Shown one piece after another: positions 26,677 to 36,305 of a stretch of DNA of 64,000 nt. The notes below the pieces were generated by a model. That model was not told where the DNA came from. It was given only the letters and a program-made list of their open reading frames with translations, and made no database searches. How positions within the stretch are numbered: the first letter of the stretch is position 1; every line of letters begins with the position of its first letter. The DNA comes from Planctomycetota bacterium (GTDB lineage Bacteria > Planctomycetota > SZUA-567 > H5-PLA8), in contig JABTUM010000001.1 of the NCBI GenBank assembly GCA_015075375.1, positions 1,607,201 through 1,671,200 of the forward strand. Reading direction: 5' to 3'. Both the position numbers and the translations under genes were made by a program.

Positions 26677-28011
26677 ATGCCCGACACGCTGCTACGCCCC
26701 GCCCGCGGCGCGCTGCTCCCGGCGCTCTTGTTGCCGCTGCACGCCTTCGCGCTCGGCGCATCCGAGATGCCGGCGCGGACGATTCCCGAATGCGTGGGCA
26801 TCAACATCAAGAATCATTCGTGCGCGCCCGAGCACCTGGAAGGCGTGAAGCAGTCGAGCGCGACGTTTATTCGGCGCGGCTTCTATTGGCAAGCGATCGA
26901 GAAAGAGAAGGGGGTTTACGATTTTTCGGGCTACGACGCGCTGCTCAAGGAAGCCGACAGCCGCGGACTGCGCGTCCTGGGCGTGCTCTTCGGGAACAAC
27001 CCCGTTCACGAGGACGACAAGCGCGGCGGCGTGCAGACGGAAGCGGGGCGGAAAGGCTACGCGGCTTTCGGCGCGGCGCTGGCGAAGCATTTCAAAGGGC
27101 GCGGGATCTTGTGGGAGATCTGGAACGAACCCAACACCAAGACCTTCTGGCGGCAGGACGTGAAGGCCGGGAATAACGCGGACTTCGCCACCGAATACAC
27201 GCTGCTGGTCAAAGAGACGGTAGCTGCGATGCTGGCCGAGGATCCGGACGTCTTTGTGATGGCCGGTTCGGTCTCGTGCCTGTGGGAGCCGTCGTTCTTC
27301 TGGACGAATGCGTGCTTCGAGCAGGGCATCCTGAAATGCGGGATCAAGGCGTGGTCGATTCATCCGTACGGCTTCCGGCACCCTGAACAGCATTTAGGCG
27401 GTTACGCGAAGGTGCGGGAGTTGCTCGCCAAACACGGCGCGCCAGATTTCCCGCTGATCAACAGCGAGCGTGGCTTCGCGGTGGCGAAATCGAAGGAAGG
27501 CTGGTCGGGCGGACCGGTGGAACTGGCTCAGACGTTCCAGGCGTGGCATCTGGTGCGGCAGACGCTGATCGACCGGATGGCCGAGATTCGGCTGTCGATC
27601 TGGTACGAGTGGGAGATGAAGCCCGGCGACAAGGAAGATTTCGGTCTGGTGCGCGGCGAAGAGAAACGGCCGGCGCACCGCGCGCTGGTGGCCTTAACCG
27701 AGCAACTGGGCGGGTACGCATTCAAGCATCGAATCGAGACGCCGAACGCACAGGATTTCCTGCTCGTTTTCGAAAACGCGGCGGGCGCGCAGAAGCTGGC
27801 GGCCTGGACATCCCCGCAGGCGAAGGAAGGTCCGGATCAGGCGGCGGCGCACGACGTCGAGGTGGCGCTGGAGGGCGTCACGGAGACCGAAGTCTTCGAC
27901 CTCTTCGGACAGGGCGCCAAGCAGGAAACGCCAGGCGGGCGCTTGAAGCTGAATATGAGCGGGAGTCCGGTGTACGTGGCGCTGCCGGCGGGCGGGGTAA
28001 AGCTGCCGTAA
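26677..28011 (+). CDS. Exported clan GH-A glycoside hydrolase (GH39/GH5-like)
   Basis: A 444-residue protein from the ATG at 26677, preceded by GAGGAGAAG. A signal peptide ('ALLPALLLPLHAFALGAS') leads into a (beta/alpha)8 barrel. Catalytic residues are visible: Glu151 in 'WEIWNEPN' as acid/base and Glu264 in 'LINSERGF' as nucleophile, with 'SIHPYG' between them as in clan GH-A. A small beta domain closes the protein (about 355-444). The family is closest to GH39/PslG-like proteins, so polysaccharide hydrolysis outside the cytoplasm is likely; the polymer is not predictable. The PocR/AraC regulator is divergent from it. Confidence 0.8.
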   Translation: MPDTLLRPARGALLPALLLPLHAFALGASEMPARTIPECVGINIKNHSCAPEHLEGVKQSSATFIRRGFYWQAIEKEKGVYDFSGYDALLKEADSRGLRVLGVLFGNNPVHEDDKRGGVQTEAGRKGYAAFGAALAKHFKGRGILWEIWNEPNTKTFWRQDVKAGNNADFATEYTLLVKETVAAMLAEDPDVFVMAGSVSCLWEPSFFWTNACFEQGILKCGIKAWSIHPYGFRHPEQHLGGYAKVRELLAKHGAPDFPLINSERGFAVAKSKEGWSGGPVELAQTFQAWHLVRQTLIDRMAEIRLSIWYEWEMKPGDKEDFGLVRGEEKRPAHRALVALTEQLGGYAFKHRIETPNAQDFLLVFENAAGAQKLAAWTSPQAKEGPDQAAAHDVEVALEGVTETEVFDLFGQGAKQETPGGRLKLNMSGSPVYVALPAGGVKLP

Positions 28012-28020
28012 CGCTTTCAG

Positions 28021-30807
28021 CTATTTGGGCGGAGCTACGAGCACGCGGGCACCTTCGAGCGCGGAGACGTTCGCGACAACTTCGGCGCTGCGCTTGCCGC
28101 CGGCGTAGACCACCTTCACCTTGGCCTTCTCGGCGACGACTCCGAAGTAAAGTTCCGCGCCGGCTTGCCCGCCGCGCCCGTCGGCTCCGCTGACCCACTG
28201 CGTCTGCTTGCGCCCCCACGCATCGGTGACTTCCACGCGCGCGCCCAGCGGCGTCGGATGGCCGCCCGGCGGGAAGGCGACGGCGAGCGGCGCGGCTTTC
28301 GCCCCCGGCTTGAGTTCGTTGAGCAAAAGCGCGCTGGGTGCGTTTTCGGCATAGAAGAAGAGATCCGGCACGCGGTCGGCATTGGCGTCGAGGATGGCGA
28401 TGTAGCTGACGTTGGCGCGCTTGCGCAAATCTTTCAGAATCGAGGCGGACGTGTCCCGGAATCGGGCAGGGCCGTCGTTGAGGTAGAGCCGGACTTCGGC
28501 GGCGAGCGCCGCGATGAGATCCAGATCGCCGTCGAGGTCCACATCGACGAGGGCCGCGGCGCGCACGGGACCGGAAAGCTTCGCCAGGTCGCCGGAATGA
28601 TCCAGGGCTTCGGAGAAGCGCCCGCTGCCGTTGTTGAGGAAGAGACACGGCCGGCCGTTCTGCGGCGCGAAGATATCCACCGCTCCATCGCCGTTTAGGT
28701 CGCCCGCAGCTAGGCCCACCTTGAACGCGGCCTCGGATTTGAACTTAATGCCGCAATCGAGCACCTTGAACTTTTTGCCGCCCTCGTTATGGAGGACCAC
28801 CCCCTGCGCGCCGGTGTTGTAGATCGCATCGGCGTAGGCGTCGCCGTCGAGGTCGAGGGTGATCAGGAAATCGCCTACGCCGCGCCCGGGGCCGCCGCCG
28901 CCCAGCCCGATTTCGCGGCTGACATCCTGAGGCTGGCGCGCGCCGTTGCGGATCAGAAAGAGCCCTTGCTGCCCGGCGGCGAGAAAATCGGGGCGCCCGT
29001 CGGCGTCGAAATCGAGCCACGCGGAGCCTTGGGGCTGGACGAACCTCGGCCGCGCTTGCGGTGCGCGTTCGACGAACGCACCGGGCTTGCCCGGCAGGCC
29101 CAGGTAGGTGCGCAGCCCGTCGGCCGTCAGAAACGAGAGGTCGCCGGAACCGTCGCCGTTGATGTCGCACCAATGCGCCGTCAGTCCGGAAAACGGCTCC
29201 AGCCCGCGTGTGCGCGCGTCTTCCGCGAAGCCCGCCGCCCCGGTATGCCGGAAGACCTGAACCGGCTGCGCGGAGCTGGCAAGGATGAGATCCGGCTTGC
29301 CGTCGCCGTCCAGATCGCCGACCGCGACGCCGGTCGCGCCGGGCACCTTCGCCTGGCAGAGCGCAAAGCCCAATTGCCCTGCGCCGGAAGCATCCTGAAA
29401 GGTGGTGCCTTGCGCGATGGCCGAGCGTTCGACCGGTGTGGATTTGACCTGTGAATCGTTTTTCACCGGGTCGGACGGATCGGGTTTGACGGCCTCGGTG
29501 TTTTTCGTGTTCGGCTTGTTCGGAGCGGGCGTCTCGCGCGTAAACCAGACGACCGCGCCGGCTCCCGCGATGAGCACCACCAGCGCCACGGCGATCATGG
29601 GCATCCCGCCACGCGAATGAACCTGCGTGGTGGCCAGCCGCGTGCGTTCGCGGACGGGCTTGGCTTCGTCGGTGGAGACGTCCCGCAGCGGAACCTTGGA
29701 CGTGCCGCCGCGTTCGTCGGCGAGCTTGGAGCCGGTGACCGCGCCGGTGCGGTGCCCGGTCACGCGGTCTTCGCCCAGTTTGGAGCCGGTGATCGCGCCC
29801 GTACGCTGCACCGCTCCCCCGGTGGCGCGCTCCCCGCGCGCCGGCGTGCGGCGTCCGATGCCCATGCCGGTGGGGCGTCCCGCGCGCGGGCGCTTGGCCG
29901 CTTTGCCGTTGGCGTCGGGGGGCGCCATCGCGCGCGCCGGCGCTTCGCCGCGTTTCAGCGCTTCGAGATCCGCGATCAGTTCGGCGGGGCTCGCGTAGCG
30001 GTCCTCGGGCTTTTTCTGCATCAGGCGCAGGAGCACGCCGGAGAATTCGGGCGAGACGTCGGGATTCGCCGCGTGTGCATCGCGCGGCGGTTCGGCGAGG
30101 TGCTGCGTCATGATTACCGCCGCCGCGTTGCCCGTGTACGGCGGCTCGCCCACCAGCAGGTGGTACGTCGTCGCACCCAAGCTGTACAGATCGCTGCGGA
30201 TATCGACGTCCGTGCGGCCGCGCGCCTGTTCGGGCGAGATGTAATTCGGCGTTCCGACGGCCTGCCCGGCTTGCGTGAGTCCCGCGTCCTCGGCGCGCGT
30301 AAGCTTGGCGAGGCCCAGGTCGCAGAGTTTGGCCGTGCCGTCGTTGGTGAGCAGGATGTTGTCGGGCTTGATGTCGCGGTGAACCATGCCGTGTTTGTGC
30401 GCATGCTCCAGCGCACGCGCGACTTGGATCGCGATATCGAGGGCTTCGTCCTCCAGCAGCTTCCCGCCCATATCCTTCAGGCGTTGCATCGCCGACGGAC
30501 CATCCACGTATTCCATGGCGAAGAAATACTGCCCCTCAATCTCGCCGACGGCGATGCCCTGGATCAGGTTGGGATGATTGAGTTGCGCGACGGCGCGCGC
30601 TTCGCGGAAGAAGCGCTGCACGAAATCGGCGTTCTTGGCCAGGTCCTTGGAGAGAATCTTGACCGCCACCGGCCGGCCCAGCGAGACTTGGGTCGCCAGA
30701 TAGACCGAACCCATTCCGCCGCGCCCGATCTCCTTCAGGAGCTCGTAATCGCCCAGCATGGTGCGGGTGGGCATTTCGCCGGATGGGCGTTGGGGCGGTG
30801 CGGACAT
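28021..30807 (-). CDS. Ser/Thr kinase fused to VCBS/FG-GAP repeats and UnbV-like domain
   Basis: A 928-residue membrane protein. Residues 20-280 are a Hanks-type kinase with all key residues: 'GRGGMG' loop (28-33), Lys50, Glu69, 'HRDIKPDN' (143-150) and 'DLG' in place of DFG (163-165). A basic linker with near repeats 'RTGAITGSKLxxxRVTGH' precedes a transmembrane helix near 395-415 ('MIAVALVVLIAGAGAVVWF'). Outside are VCBS/FG-GAP calcium-loop repeats ('VGDLDGDGKPDLI', 'WCDINGDGSGDLSF', 'GDLNGDGAVDIFAP', 'DVDLDGDLDLIAAL') and a C-terminal ASPIC/UnbV-like domain ('PTPLGARVEVTDAWGRKQTQ'). This fits a receptor kinase reporting an extracellular ligand. It converges with the glycoside hydrolase, 9 bp apart. 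Confidence 0.85.
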   Translation of the reverse strand: MSAPPQRPSGEMPTRTMLGDYELLKEIGRGGMGSVYLATQVSLGRPVAVKILSKDLAKNADFVQRFFREARAVAQLNHPNLIQGIAVGEIEGQYFFAMEYVDGPSAMQRLKDMGGKLLEDEALDIAIQVARALEHAHKHGMVHRDIKPDNILLTNDGTAKLCDLGLAKLTRAEDAGLTQAGQAVGTPNYISPEQARGRTDVDIRSDLYSLGATTYHLLVGEPPYTGNAAAVIMTQHLAEPPRDAHAANPDVSPEFSGVLLRLMQKKPEDRYASPAELIADLEALKRGEAPARAMAPPDANGKAAKRPRAGRPTGMGIGRRTPARGERATGGAVQRTGAITGSKLGEDRVTGHRTGAVTGSKLADERGGTSKVPLRDVSTDEAKPVRERTRLATTQVHSRGGMPMIAVALVVLIAGAGAVVWFTRETPAPNKPNTKNTEAVKPDPSDPVKNDSQVKSTPVERSAIAQGTTFQDASGAGQLGFALCQAKVPGATGVAVGDLDGDGKPDLILASSAQPVQVFRHTGAAGFAEDARTRGLEPFSGLTAHWCDINGDGSGDLSFLTADGLRTYLGLPGKPGAFVERAPQARPRFVQPQGSAWLDFDADGRPDFLAAGQQGLFLIRNGARQPQDVSREIGLGGGGPGRGVGDFLITLDLDGDAYADAIYNTGAQGVVLHNEGGKKFKVLDCGIKFKSEAAFKVGLAAGDLNGDGAVDIFAPQNGRPCLFLNNGSGRFSEALDHSGDLAKLSGPVRAAALVDVDLDGDLDLIAALAAEVRLYLNDGPARFRDTSASILKDLRKRANVSYIAILDANADRVPDLFFYAENAPSALLLNELKPGAKAAPLAVAFPPGGHPTPLGARVEVTDAWGRKQTQWVSGADGRGGQAGAELYFGVVAEKAKVKVVYAGGKRSAEVVANVSALEGARVLVAPPK

Positions 30808-31025
30808 GATGACGGCAGGCTTGCGCGGCTCCTGGGCTTTAATGTAATCTTAATAACAGATTCAACTTAGGCGCTCAACCAGACTTCCTGCCTGTACCTG
30901 GATTCCCTTTTGCACCAGTTGAGGCACGGCGTGCGCCCACTGTTTCATACCCCGCTAAAGCACGCTGTGCAGGGTCTATCTGCCGCTATAAGTCCAGGAA
31001 TCGGAACTCAGCCGCCACCAAACGG
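30808..31025. other. Spacer upstream of kinase gene
   Basis: These 218 bp hold the promoter of the kinase gene (AT-rich near 30840-30865) and the end of the dehydrogenase gene's transcription unit. No gene and no clear terminator are seen. Confidence 0.3.
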
Positions 31026-34000
31026 TCAAGTATTGCAGGCGTCCAGGATGGCCCGCAGGTTCATCGTCTCGAGGTTGTGCTTGATCGCGCGCAGGAAGCC
31101 GGCGCCGTGCGAGCCGTTAAAGGGCCGATGATCGAAGACCAGTTTGACGGGCAGCACGCGGCGATGCTGAAGCTGCGGCTCTTTCGATTTGCCGTTGGCG
31201 ACGTAGCGCGGGCGGTCGAGGAGCGAGCCCGCGCAGACCATCGCCACCTGTCCCGGTATCACGAACGGCGTGCCGCCGGTGGCTTCGAACGCGCCGATGT
31301 TGGTCAAGGTGACGGTCGCGCCTTGCAGGTCGAGCGTGTTGATGCTTCCGCTGCGCACCGATTCGGTCAGTTCGCCGGCGCGGCGGACGAGTTCGACGAA
31401 GTTGAGGCGTTCGGCCTTCTTGATACACGGATTGAACAGATCGTTGTGATGCCCTTCGGCGGCGAAGGCGACATGCACGTGCGGATCGACGAGGAGCGCG
31501 TCGGCGGTGGCGTTGAGCCGCCCCCGGAAGCCGCTGTAGCTTTCTTCCTGCATGGCCTGGACGACGGACCAAAGGATCAGGTGCGTGTAGGTGACGTGGA
31601 TCCCGTGGCGCTCCTGGATCTCGCGCTTGAACTCCCCGCGCTGGCGGGAGAGCTCGGTCACGTCGACCTCGGTCTCCACGCTGACGGTGGGAATTTCGAG
31701 CTGGCTCTTGAGCGCCAGCGCGCCGACCTGGAGCTGCGCGGGGCTGAGGCGGACTTCCTGGAGCGCCGAAGCGCCCGGACGATCGGCGCTCACGCCGCTG
31801 ACGTCCACCTCCGCGCCTTCCGCGACTTCGAGGAATAGCAGCGGCGTCTCGACGCGCACGCGCTGGCCCTCGCGCGCGACTATCTCGCTCACGGTGCCGT
31901 CGTTCGGCGCTTCGATCTCGAAAGAACCCTTGTTCGCTTCCATCTCGGCGAGCTGGTCGCCGGCCTTCACCTGCGCGCCGGGCTGGACCAGAATGCGCAC
32001 GACCGTGGCGTCTTCGTCGGTCGGCGACTGCTTGGGGATGACCACGGGCACGCGCTGCGGTCCGGCGGCGCGCGCTGCCGGAGCGGCGGGCGCGGCTTCC
32101 GGCGCGGCCGGTTGGGGGCGCGGCACGGCGCTAAGCGGCGGCACCGGCGCCATGCCGCGCGCGGGCGCGACGTAATCGGAAATGCGGGCCACGGCGTCCA
32201 CCGGGCGATGCGTCTGCGCGGCCAGTTCTTTCAAGCCGCGGTACACGCCTTCCACGCTGGGCAGGATGGAGAGTTCCAGCGCGAACTGGTACGGGTTGTG
32301 GTCGTCGGTCTTGACGATCCGCACGGGCGGCGCGAGCAGATGGTCGTAAGCGTGCTGGACGACTTCGGCGATGATGTCGCCGGCCATCCCGCACGTTTTG
32401 GCGTCTTCGTGGACGACCATCAGCCGCCCGGTGCGCATCACCGAATCGAGCACGGCGGCGCGATCCCACGGCACGATGGTGCGCAGATCGAGGATTTCGG
32501 ACTCGACGCCTTCGCGCGCGGCGCGCTGCGCAGCCTGCTTGCAGATCGCCACGCCGTTGCCCCACGTCACCAAAGTCAAATCGCGGCCGGGCCGAACGAC
32601 GCGCGCGCGCCCGAAGGGAACCAGGCATTCCGGACCCGGCTTCTGGACCGTCTCTTCGGCGCCGTGCAGCAGCGCCTTGGGATACAGGTACAGGACCGGG
32701 CGATTGCAGCGCAGCGCGTAGCGCAGCAGCCCCGCCGCGTCGCCGGGATTCGACGGAATCGCCACATGCAGGCCGGGGATATGCGCGAAGATCGACTCGT
32801 TGGTCTGGCTGTGCCACGCACCCAAGCCCGGCAGGTAAGCGCCGTACGGCGCCATCACCACCATCGGGCAGTTCCATTGGCCCATGCTGCGCCAGTACAT
32901 CGTCACGACTTCGTTGAAGAGCTGGTTCAGGCCGGGCCCGATGAAGTCGACGAACTGGATGCAGGGGACGGGGACGTCGCCGAGGATCGCGCGGCCGACG
33001 GCGGTGCCCAGGATCGTGGCTTCGGCCAGCGGCGAGTTGCTCACCCGGCCCGGAAACCGCGACGAGAGCCCGCGCGTGATGCTGAAAACGTCGCCTTTGG
33101 GATCTTCGATGTCCTCGCCGAACAGGTTGACGCGGGGATTGCGCTGCATTTCCTGTTCGAAGACCTGTGCGAGGCACTGCGCCATGGTCTGCCCGCCGGT
33201 GCGCTTGGCCAGCGGCGCCGGGAGCCCGACTTCCTGATTGGGCAGATCGTCGGGCAGAGGAGCGAAGGCACTGTCGCGGACGCTGGCCGGATCGGGGTCC
33301 GGCGCGGCCTTCGCGCGCGCCAGCGCCGCTTCGATCTCTTCCTTGATCTCGCCCTTCATCACTTCCACGTCGGCGGCCGAGAGCACCTTCTCGTGGATGC
33401 AGCGTTCGACGAAGCGTTTGACCGGATCGCGCGCGTGCGCGGCCTTGAGGTCTTCTTCGCTGCGGTACAGGCGCTGATCGTCCGAACTGGAATGGCTCCC
33501 GAGCCGTTCCAGCTTCGCGACGAGGATCGTGGGGCCTTCTCCGGCGCGCCCGCGCGCCAAGGCCGCGGACGCAGCCGCGTACACGGCGACCGGATCGAGG
33601 CCGTCCACTTCGACGAGCCGGCAGCCGAACCACCACGCGCTCCCGTCGGGCTCGCGCACGACGCTCCTGGGCATCGTCCAAAACGTGCGCCCTTCGGTGG
33701 CGGTGCTGATCCCGTAGCGATTGTCTTCGATCAGGAACAGGACCGGCAGGGCATCGACGACGGCCTGCGCGATCGCTTCCATCACTTCGCCTTCGCGCGT
33801 GGCCGCATCGCCGATGGTGGCGACGACGGTTTCCGGTATGCCGCGCTCTTTCAGCGTCATCGCCATGCCGACGGCCTGGAGGAAATTGGTCGCGACGGGG
33901 CTGCTGAGCGAGACGATGCGATGGCGGCGCGAGTTGAAGTGGACGGGCATCTGCCGCCCGCCGGTGCAGGAATCGCGCTTGGCGTAGTAATCGAGGAAGA

Positions 34001-34274
34001 TCTGTTCGTGGGTCACGCCACGGCCCAGAACGATGGCGCGATCGCGGTAATGCGGATGCAGCCAGTCGCCCTCGTCCATGGCCAGCGCGATGCCGGCCAG
34101 TGCCTCGTGCCCCATGCTGGACATCTGGAAATGGCCCTGCCCGCGGCGCTTGAGCACCTGTTCGGCTTCGTCGTTGAGCCGGGTGGCAAGCATGAGTTGC
34201 AGGAGGCGGCGTTTCAGCTCAGGATCCGAAGCCGCTAACGTGCCGCTGGGCGAGGAAGTCTGGGTTTCGGGCAT
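31026..34274 (-). CDS. Single-chain 2-oxoacid dehydrogenase: E1alpha-E1beta-lipoyl-E2
   Basis: A 1082-residue protein from the ATG at 34274 (the longer reading to 34388 adds a non-conserved Arg-rich stretch). In order: E1alpha (about 20-335), with thiamine-diphosphate motif 'GDAATREGEVMEA' at 155 and 'EDNRYGIST' near 184; E1beta (about 360-700; 'NLFGEDIEDPKGDVF', 'DFIGPGLNQLFNE', 'YGAYLPGLGAWHSQTNE'); an Ala/Pro linker; a lipoyl domain (about 740-820, Lys782 in 'EANKGSFEI'); and an E2 catalytic domain (about 840-1080) with His1049 in 'DHRPFNG'. The reaction should be oxidative decarboxylation of a 2-oxoacid to acyl-CoA; the E1 parts look like branched-chain or pyruvate types. No peripheral-subunit-binding domain is obvious, and no E3 gene is in the window. 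Confidence 0.85.
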   Translation of the reverse strand: MPETQTSSPSGTLAASDPELKRRLLQLMLATRLNDEAEQVLKRRGQGHFQMSSMGHEALAGIALAMDEGDWLHPHYRDRAIVLGRGVTHEQIFLDYYAKRDSCTGGRQMPVHFNSRRHRIVSLSSPVATNFLQAVGMAMTLKERGIPETVVATIGDAATREGEVMEAIAQAVVDALPVLFLIEDNRYGISTATEGRTFWTMPRSVVREPDGSAWWFGCRLVEVDGLDPVAVYAAASAALARGRAGEGPTILVAKLERLGSHSSSDDQRLYRSEEDLKAAHARDPVKRFVERCIHEKVLSAADVEVMKGEIKEEIEAALARAKAAPDPDPASVRDSAFAPLPDDLPNQEVGLPAPLAKRTGGQTMAQCLAQVFEQEMQRNPRVNLFGEDIEDPKGDVFSITRGLSSRFPGRVSNSPLAEATILGTAVGRAILGDVPVPCIQFVDFIGPGLNQLFNEVVTMYWRSMGQWNCPMVVMAPYGAYLPGLGAWHSQTNESIFAHIPGLHVAIPSNPGDAAGLLRYALRCNRPVLYLYPKALLHGAEETVQKPGPECLVPFGRARVVRPGRDLTLVTWGNGVAICKQAAQRAAREGVESEILDLRTIVPWDRAAVLDSVMRTGRLMVVHEDAKTCGMAGDIIAEVVQHAYDHLLAPPVRIVKTDDHNPYQFALELSILPSVEGVYRGLKELAAQTHRPVDAVARISDYVAPARGMAPVPPLSAVPRPQPAAPEAAPAAPAARAAGPQRVPVVIPKQSPTDEDATVVRILVQPGAQVKAGDQLAEMEANKGSFEIEAPNDGTVSEIVAREGQRVRVETPLLFLEVAEGAEVDVSGVSADRPGASALQEVRLSPAQLQVGALALKSQLEIPTVSVETEVDVTELSRQRGEFKREIQERHGIHVTYTHLILWSVVQAMQEESYSGFRGRLNATADALLVDPHVHVAFAAEGHHNDLFNPCIKKAERLNFVELVRRAGELTESVRSGSINTLDLQGATVTLTNIGAFEATGGTPFVIPGQVAMVCAGSLLDRPRYVANGKSKEPQLQHRRVLPVKLVFDHRPFNGSHGAGFLRAIKHNLETMNLRAILDACNT

Positions 34275-34632
34275 CGTTCCGCGTCGCTCCGTACACGGGT
34301 GAATGATACGGCGCAGGGAGCGAACCGCGGACGGCGGTAGTGTCGACGGCGGGGTAAAGCGCGCACAGCGTCCGCGGGTCCCTGCCAAAGCAGCCGTTAC
34401 CCCATTGGTATAGTGAATCGCGAGCGTGCTGCCAAGCCACGAATGGCCTCCGCGCGCCGCTTTGCGCGAATTTCGAAGTCCGGCCCCGGCGGCGCGAACG
34501 TCCTACGAGGGTGAGGCGCGGACGCGTTGGGCGCAAGGCTTCGAAGGCTGGACGCCGGTTCCGCCCGCTCCTTCTTGGATTTCGCCGCGCGCCGGGTAGC
34601 TTGGATTTTCGAAAGTTATCGAACGGAGTCCC
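34275..34632. other. Divergent upstream region
   Basis: This 358-bp region separates the dehydrogenase gene from a small membrane-protein gene on the other strand and must hold both promoters. No conserved element was recognised. Confidence 0.3.
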
Positions 34633-34905
34633 ATGAAAGGTCTGCTCCTGAGCCTCGGCCAGCTTCTGGGCATCCTGCTCTGCGCGGGCGGAGTGGTGCT
34701 GGCGCTGGTCACGGGGCTCGATCCGGTGTGGGGCGGCGCGGGCCTGCTGCTGGCGCTGGCTGGCGGCGGCGGCGCGTGGTTGCTGCGCAAGCGCAGCGGC
34801 GAAGACGGGACGGGGCAGGAACGCTCGCGGCGATCGGAGCAAGCGCCGGCGAAGCCTGAGCACACGCGCGACGGATTGATCAAGCGCCGGGATCGCGGCA
34901 TTTAG
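34633..34905 (+). CDS. Small two-helix membrane protein
   Basis: A 90-residue protein starting four bases after GGAG. Two hydrophobic Gly/Ala/Leu-rich helices ('LLLSLGQLLGILLCAGGVVLA' region, about 3-26, and 'GGAGLLLALAGGGGAWLL', about 34-51) are followed by a highly charged tail ('RKRSGEDGTGQERSRR'). No family is recognised. It stands alone, divergent from the dehydrogenase gene. The good ribosome site and clean hydrophobic pattern support a real gene. Confidence 0.6.
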   Translation: MKGLLLSLGQLLGILLCAGGVVLALVTGLDPVWGGAGLLLALAGGGGAWLLRKRSGEDGTGQERSRRSEQAPAKPEHTRDGLIKRRDRGI

Positions 34906-35206
34906 GCCGATGCGGAACGTGGGCCGCTAACGGCAAACCCCAAGCACTCATCAAACGTCAGACCGCAAACGGCGCATGGCGGACCACCGGTGCAGGCTCG
35001 ACCCGCGCTGGGGCCGCGCCGGTCTGAAAAATTTCGCTTGAGCCCGCGCACCGGAACGGACGATGAAAGTCCTGTCATCGCCGCAACCGCCACGGTTCCG
35101 AACATCGTGGAGGGGGGAAGACAGGACGCCCGGGGCGCCGTCACCGTGGGGGGGACGGTGTCCCGGCTCCTGTCTGCAAGTTTGCCTCGTTCGGCCGCGA
35201 GCCCGC

Positions 35207-35440
35207 ATGAACGCCCCGCGCTTCCCGACACCGCCGCCGTTCGCGCCGCGCTCCCTGCGCGAAATCACCTACGTGAAAGCCGGGCATCGTTACGGATTTC
35301 GCTACGAACTCGCCTACGCGCCGGCCGTCGTCGGCGCGCTGCTGACCATGGCGCTCGATCCGCGCTTCAATCTGGACCTCGACGACGTGAAGTTGTTGAT
35401 GCGGATGCACGGCTTGGCGGAAGAGACGCTGGGCGCGTGA
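35207..35440 (+). CDS. Small protein of unknown function
   Basis: A 77-residue frame from the ATG at 35207. It opens with a Pro/Phe-rich segment ('PRFPTPPPFAPRSLREI') and continues as an amphipathic sequence ending 'LDLDDVKLLMRMHGLAEETL'. A longer frame from 35063 has an Arg/Trp-rich non-coding look. No ribosome site is strong. It is convergent with pyrH (18 bp). No domain recognised. Confidence 0.4.
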   Translation: MNAPRFPTPPPFAPRSLREITYVKAGHRYGFRYELAYAPAVVGALLTMALDPRFNLDLDDVKLLMRMHGLAEETLGA

Positions 35441-35458
35441 ACGCCGGAGCTTGGGAGC

Positions 35459-36238
35459 TTACGCGCCCTTCTCGTCCACCAGCGTGCCGATCGCTTCGGC
35501 CTCGCCCGTCACCGCGCGCAGGATGTTTCCCGTCGTTTCGAGGCTGAAGACGAGGATAGGCAGCTTATTGTCCATGCACAGGCTGATCGCCGTCGTATCC
35601 ATCACGCCCAGCCGCCGCTCGATCACCTGCATGTAGCTGAGGTGCTTGTGCCGGACCGCAGTGGGATCCTTCTTGGGGTCGGCGCTGTAGACGCCGTCAA
35701 CTTTCGTCGCCTTCATCAGCACTTCGCTGTTCAGTTCCATCGCGCGGAGCGCCGCGGTGGTGTCGGTGCTGAAGTAAGGATGCCCGGTGCCGCCGGCGAG
35801 AATGACGATCCGGCCCTTCTCGAGGTGGCGCAGCGCGCGGCGGCGGATGTACGGTTCGCAGACCGCGCGCGCTTCGATCGCGCTCATCACGCGCGTCTTC
35901 CCGCCCTTGCTCTCCAGGGCGTCCTGCAAAGCCAGCGCGTTGATCATCGTGGCGAGCATGCCCATGTAATCTGCGGTGGCGCGGTGCAGCAGCCCCGAGT
36001 CCTGGCTGGCCTGCTGGCCGCGGATCACGTTTCCGCCGCCGATCACCATCGCCACCTGAACGCCGAGCGCGCAGACGTCCAGCACCTGCTCGCAAAAGCC
36101 CTGCAATCGCGAGGTATCCAAGCCCTGCCCGCTGCTCCCGCCCAGCATTTCGCCGGAGAGCTTCAGCATGATCCGGGTGTAGACCGGCCGCAGGGTTCGC
36201 GTCCCGACCTCTTCCGCTTCGGTCTCGCTCTTGGCCAT
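35459..36238 (-). CDS. pyrH: UMP kinase
   Basis: A 259-residue amino-acid-kinase-fold protein. It phosphorylates UMP to UDP in pyrimidine nucleotide synthesis in the cytoplasm. Diagnostic text: '[13 protein letters not shown]' at the start, '[15 protein letters not shown]', '[20 protein letters not shown]', '[20 protein letters not shown]' and '[17 protein letters not shown]'. It is about 20 residues longer than usual because of an N-terminal charged extension ('[17 protein letters not shown]'). A GGGAGGA site precedes the ATG. It follows tsf, the usual order, but a terminator separates the two, so it probably has its own promoter. The usual next gene, frr, is absent. Confidence 0.95.
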   Translation of the reverse strand: MAKSETEAEEVGTRTLRPVYTRIMLKLSGEMLGGSSGQGLDTSRLQGFCEQVLDVCALGVQVAMVIGGGNVIRGQQASQDSGLLHRATADYMGMLATMINALALQDALESKGGKTRVMSAIEARAVCEPYIRRRALRHLEKGRIVILAGGTGHPYFSTDTTAALRAMELNSEVLMKATKVDGVYSADPKKDPTAVRHKHLSYMQVIERRLGVMDTTAISLCMDNKLPILVFSLETTGNILRAVTGEAEAIGTLVDEKGA

Positions 36239-36305
36239 GCGCCCGTTCCTCCCTTCACCCGTTTCCGGATTCGTTTATAGAGGCCTTCCGCGGCGGGCGA
36301 AGGCA

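Noticed and set aside
32112..34238. 708-codon plus-strand frame
   Set aside because: It lies wholly opposite the E1-E2 gene, is Arg/His/Asp-rich as expected for an antisense frame of GC-rich DNA, and has no ribosome site or domain.
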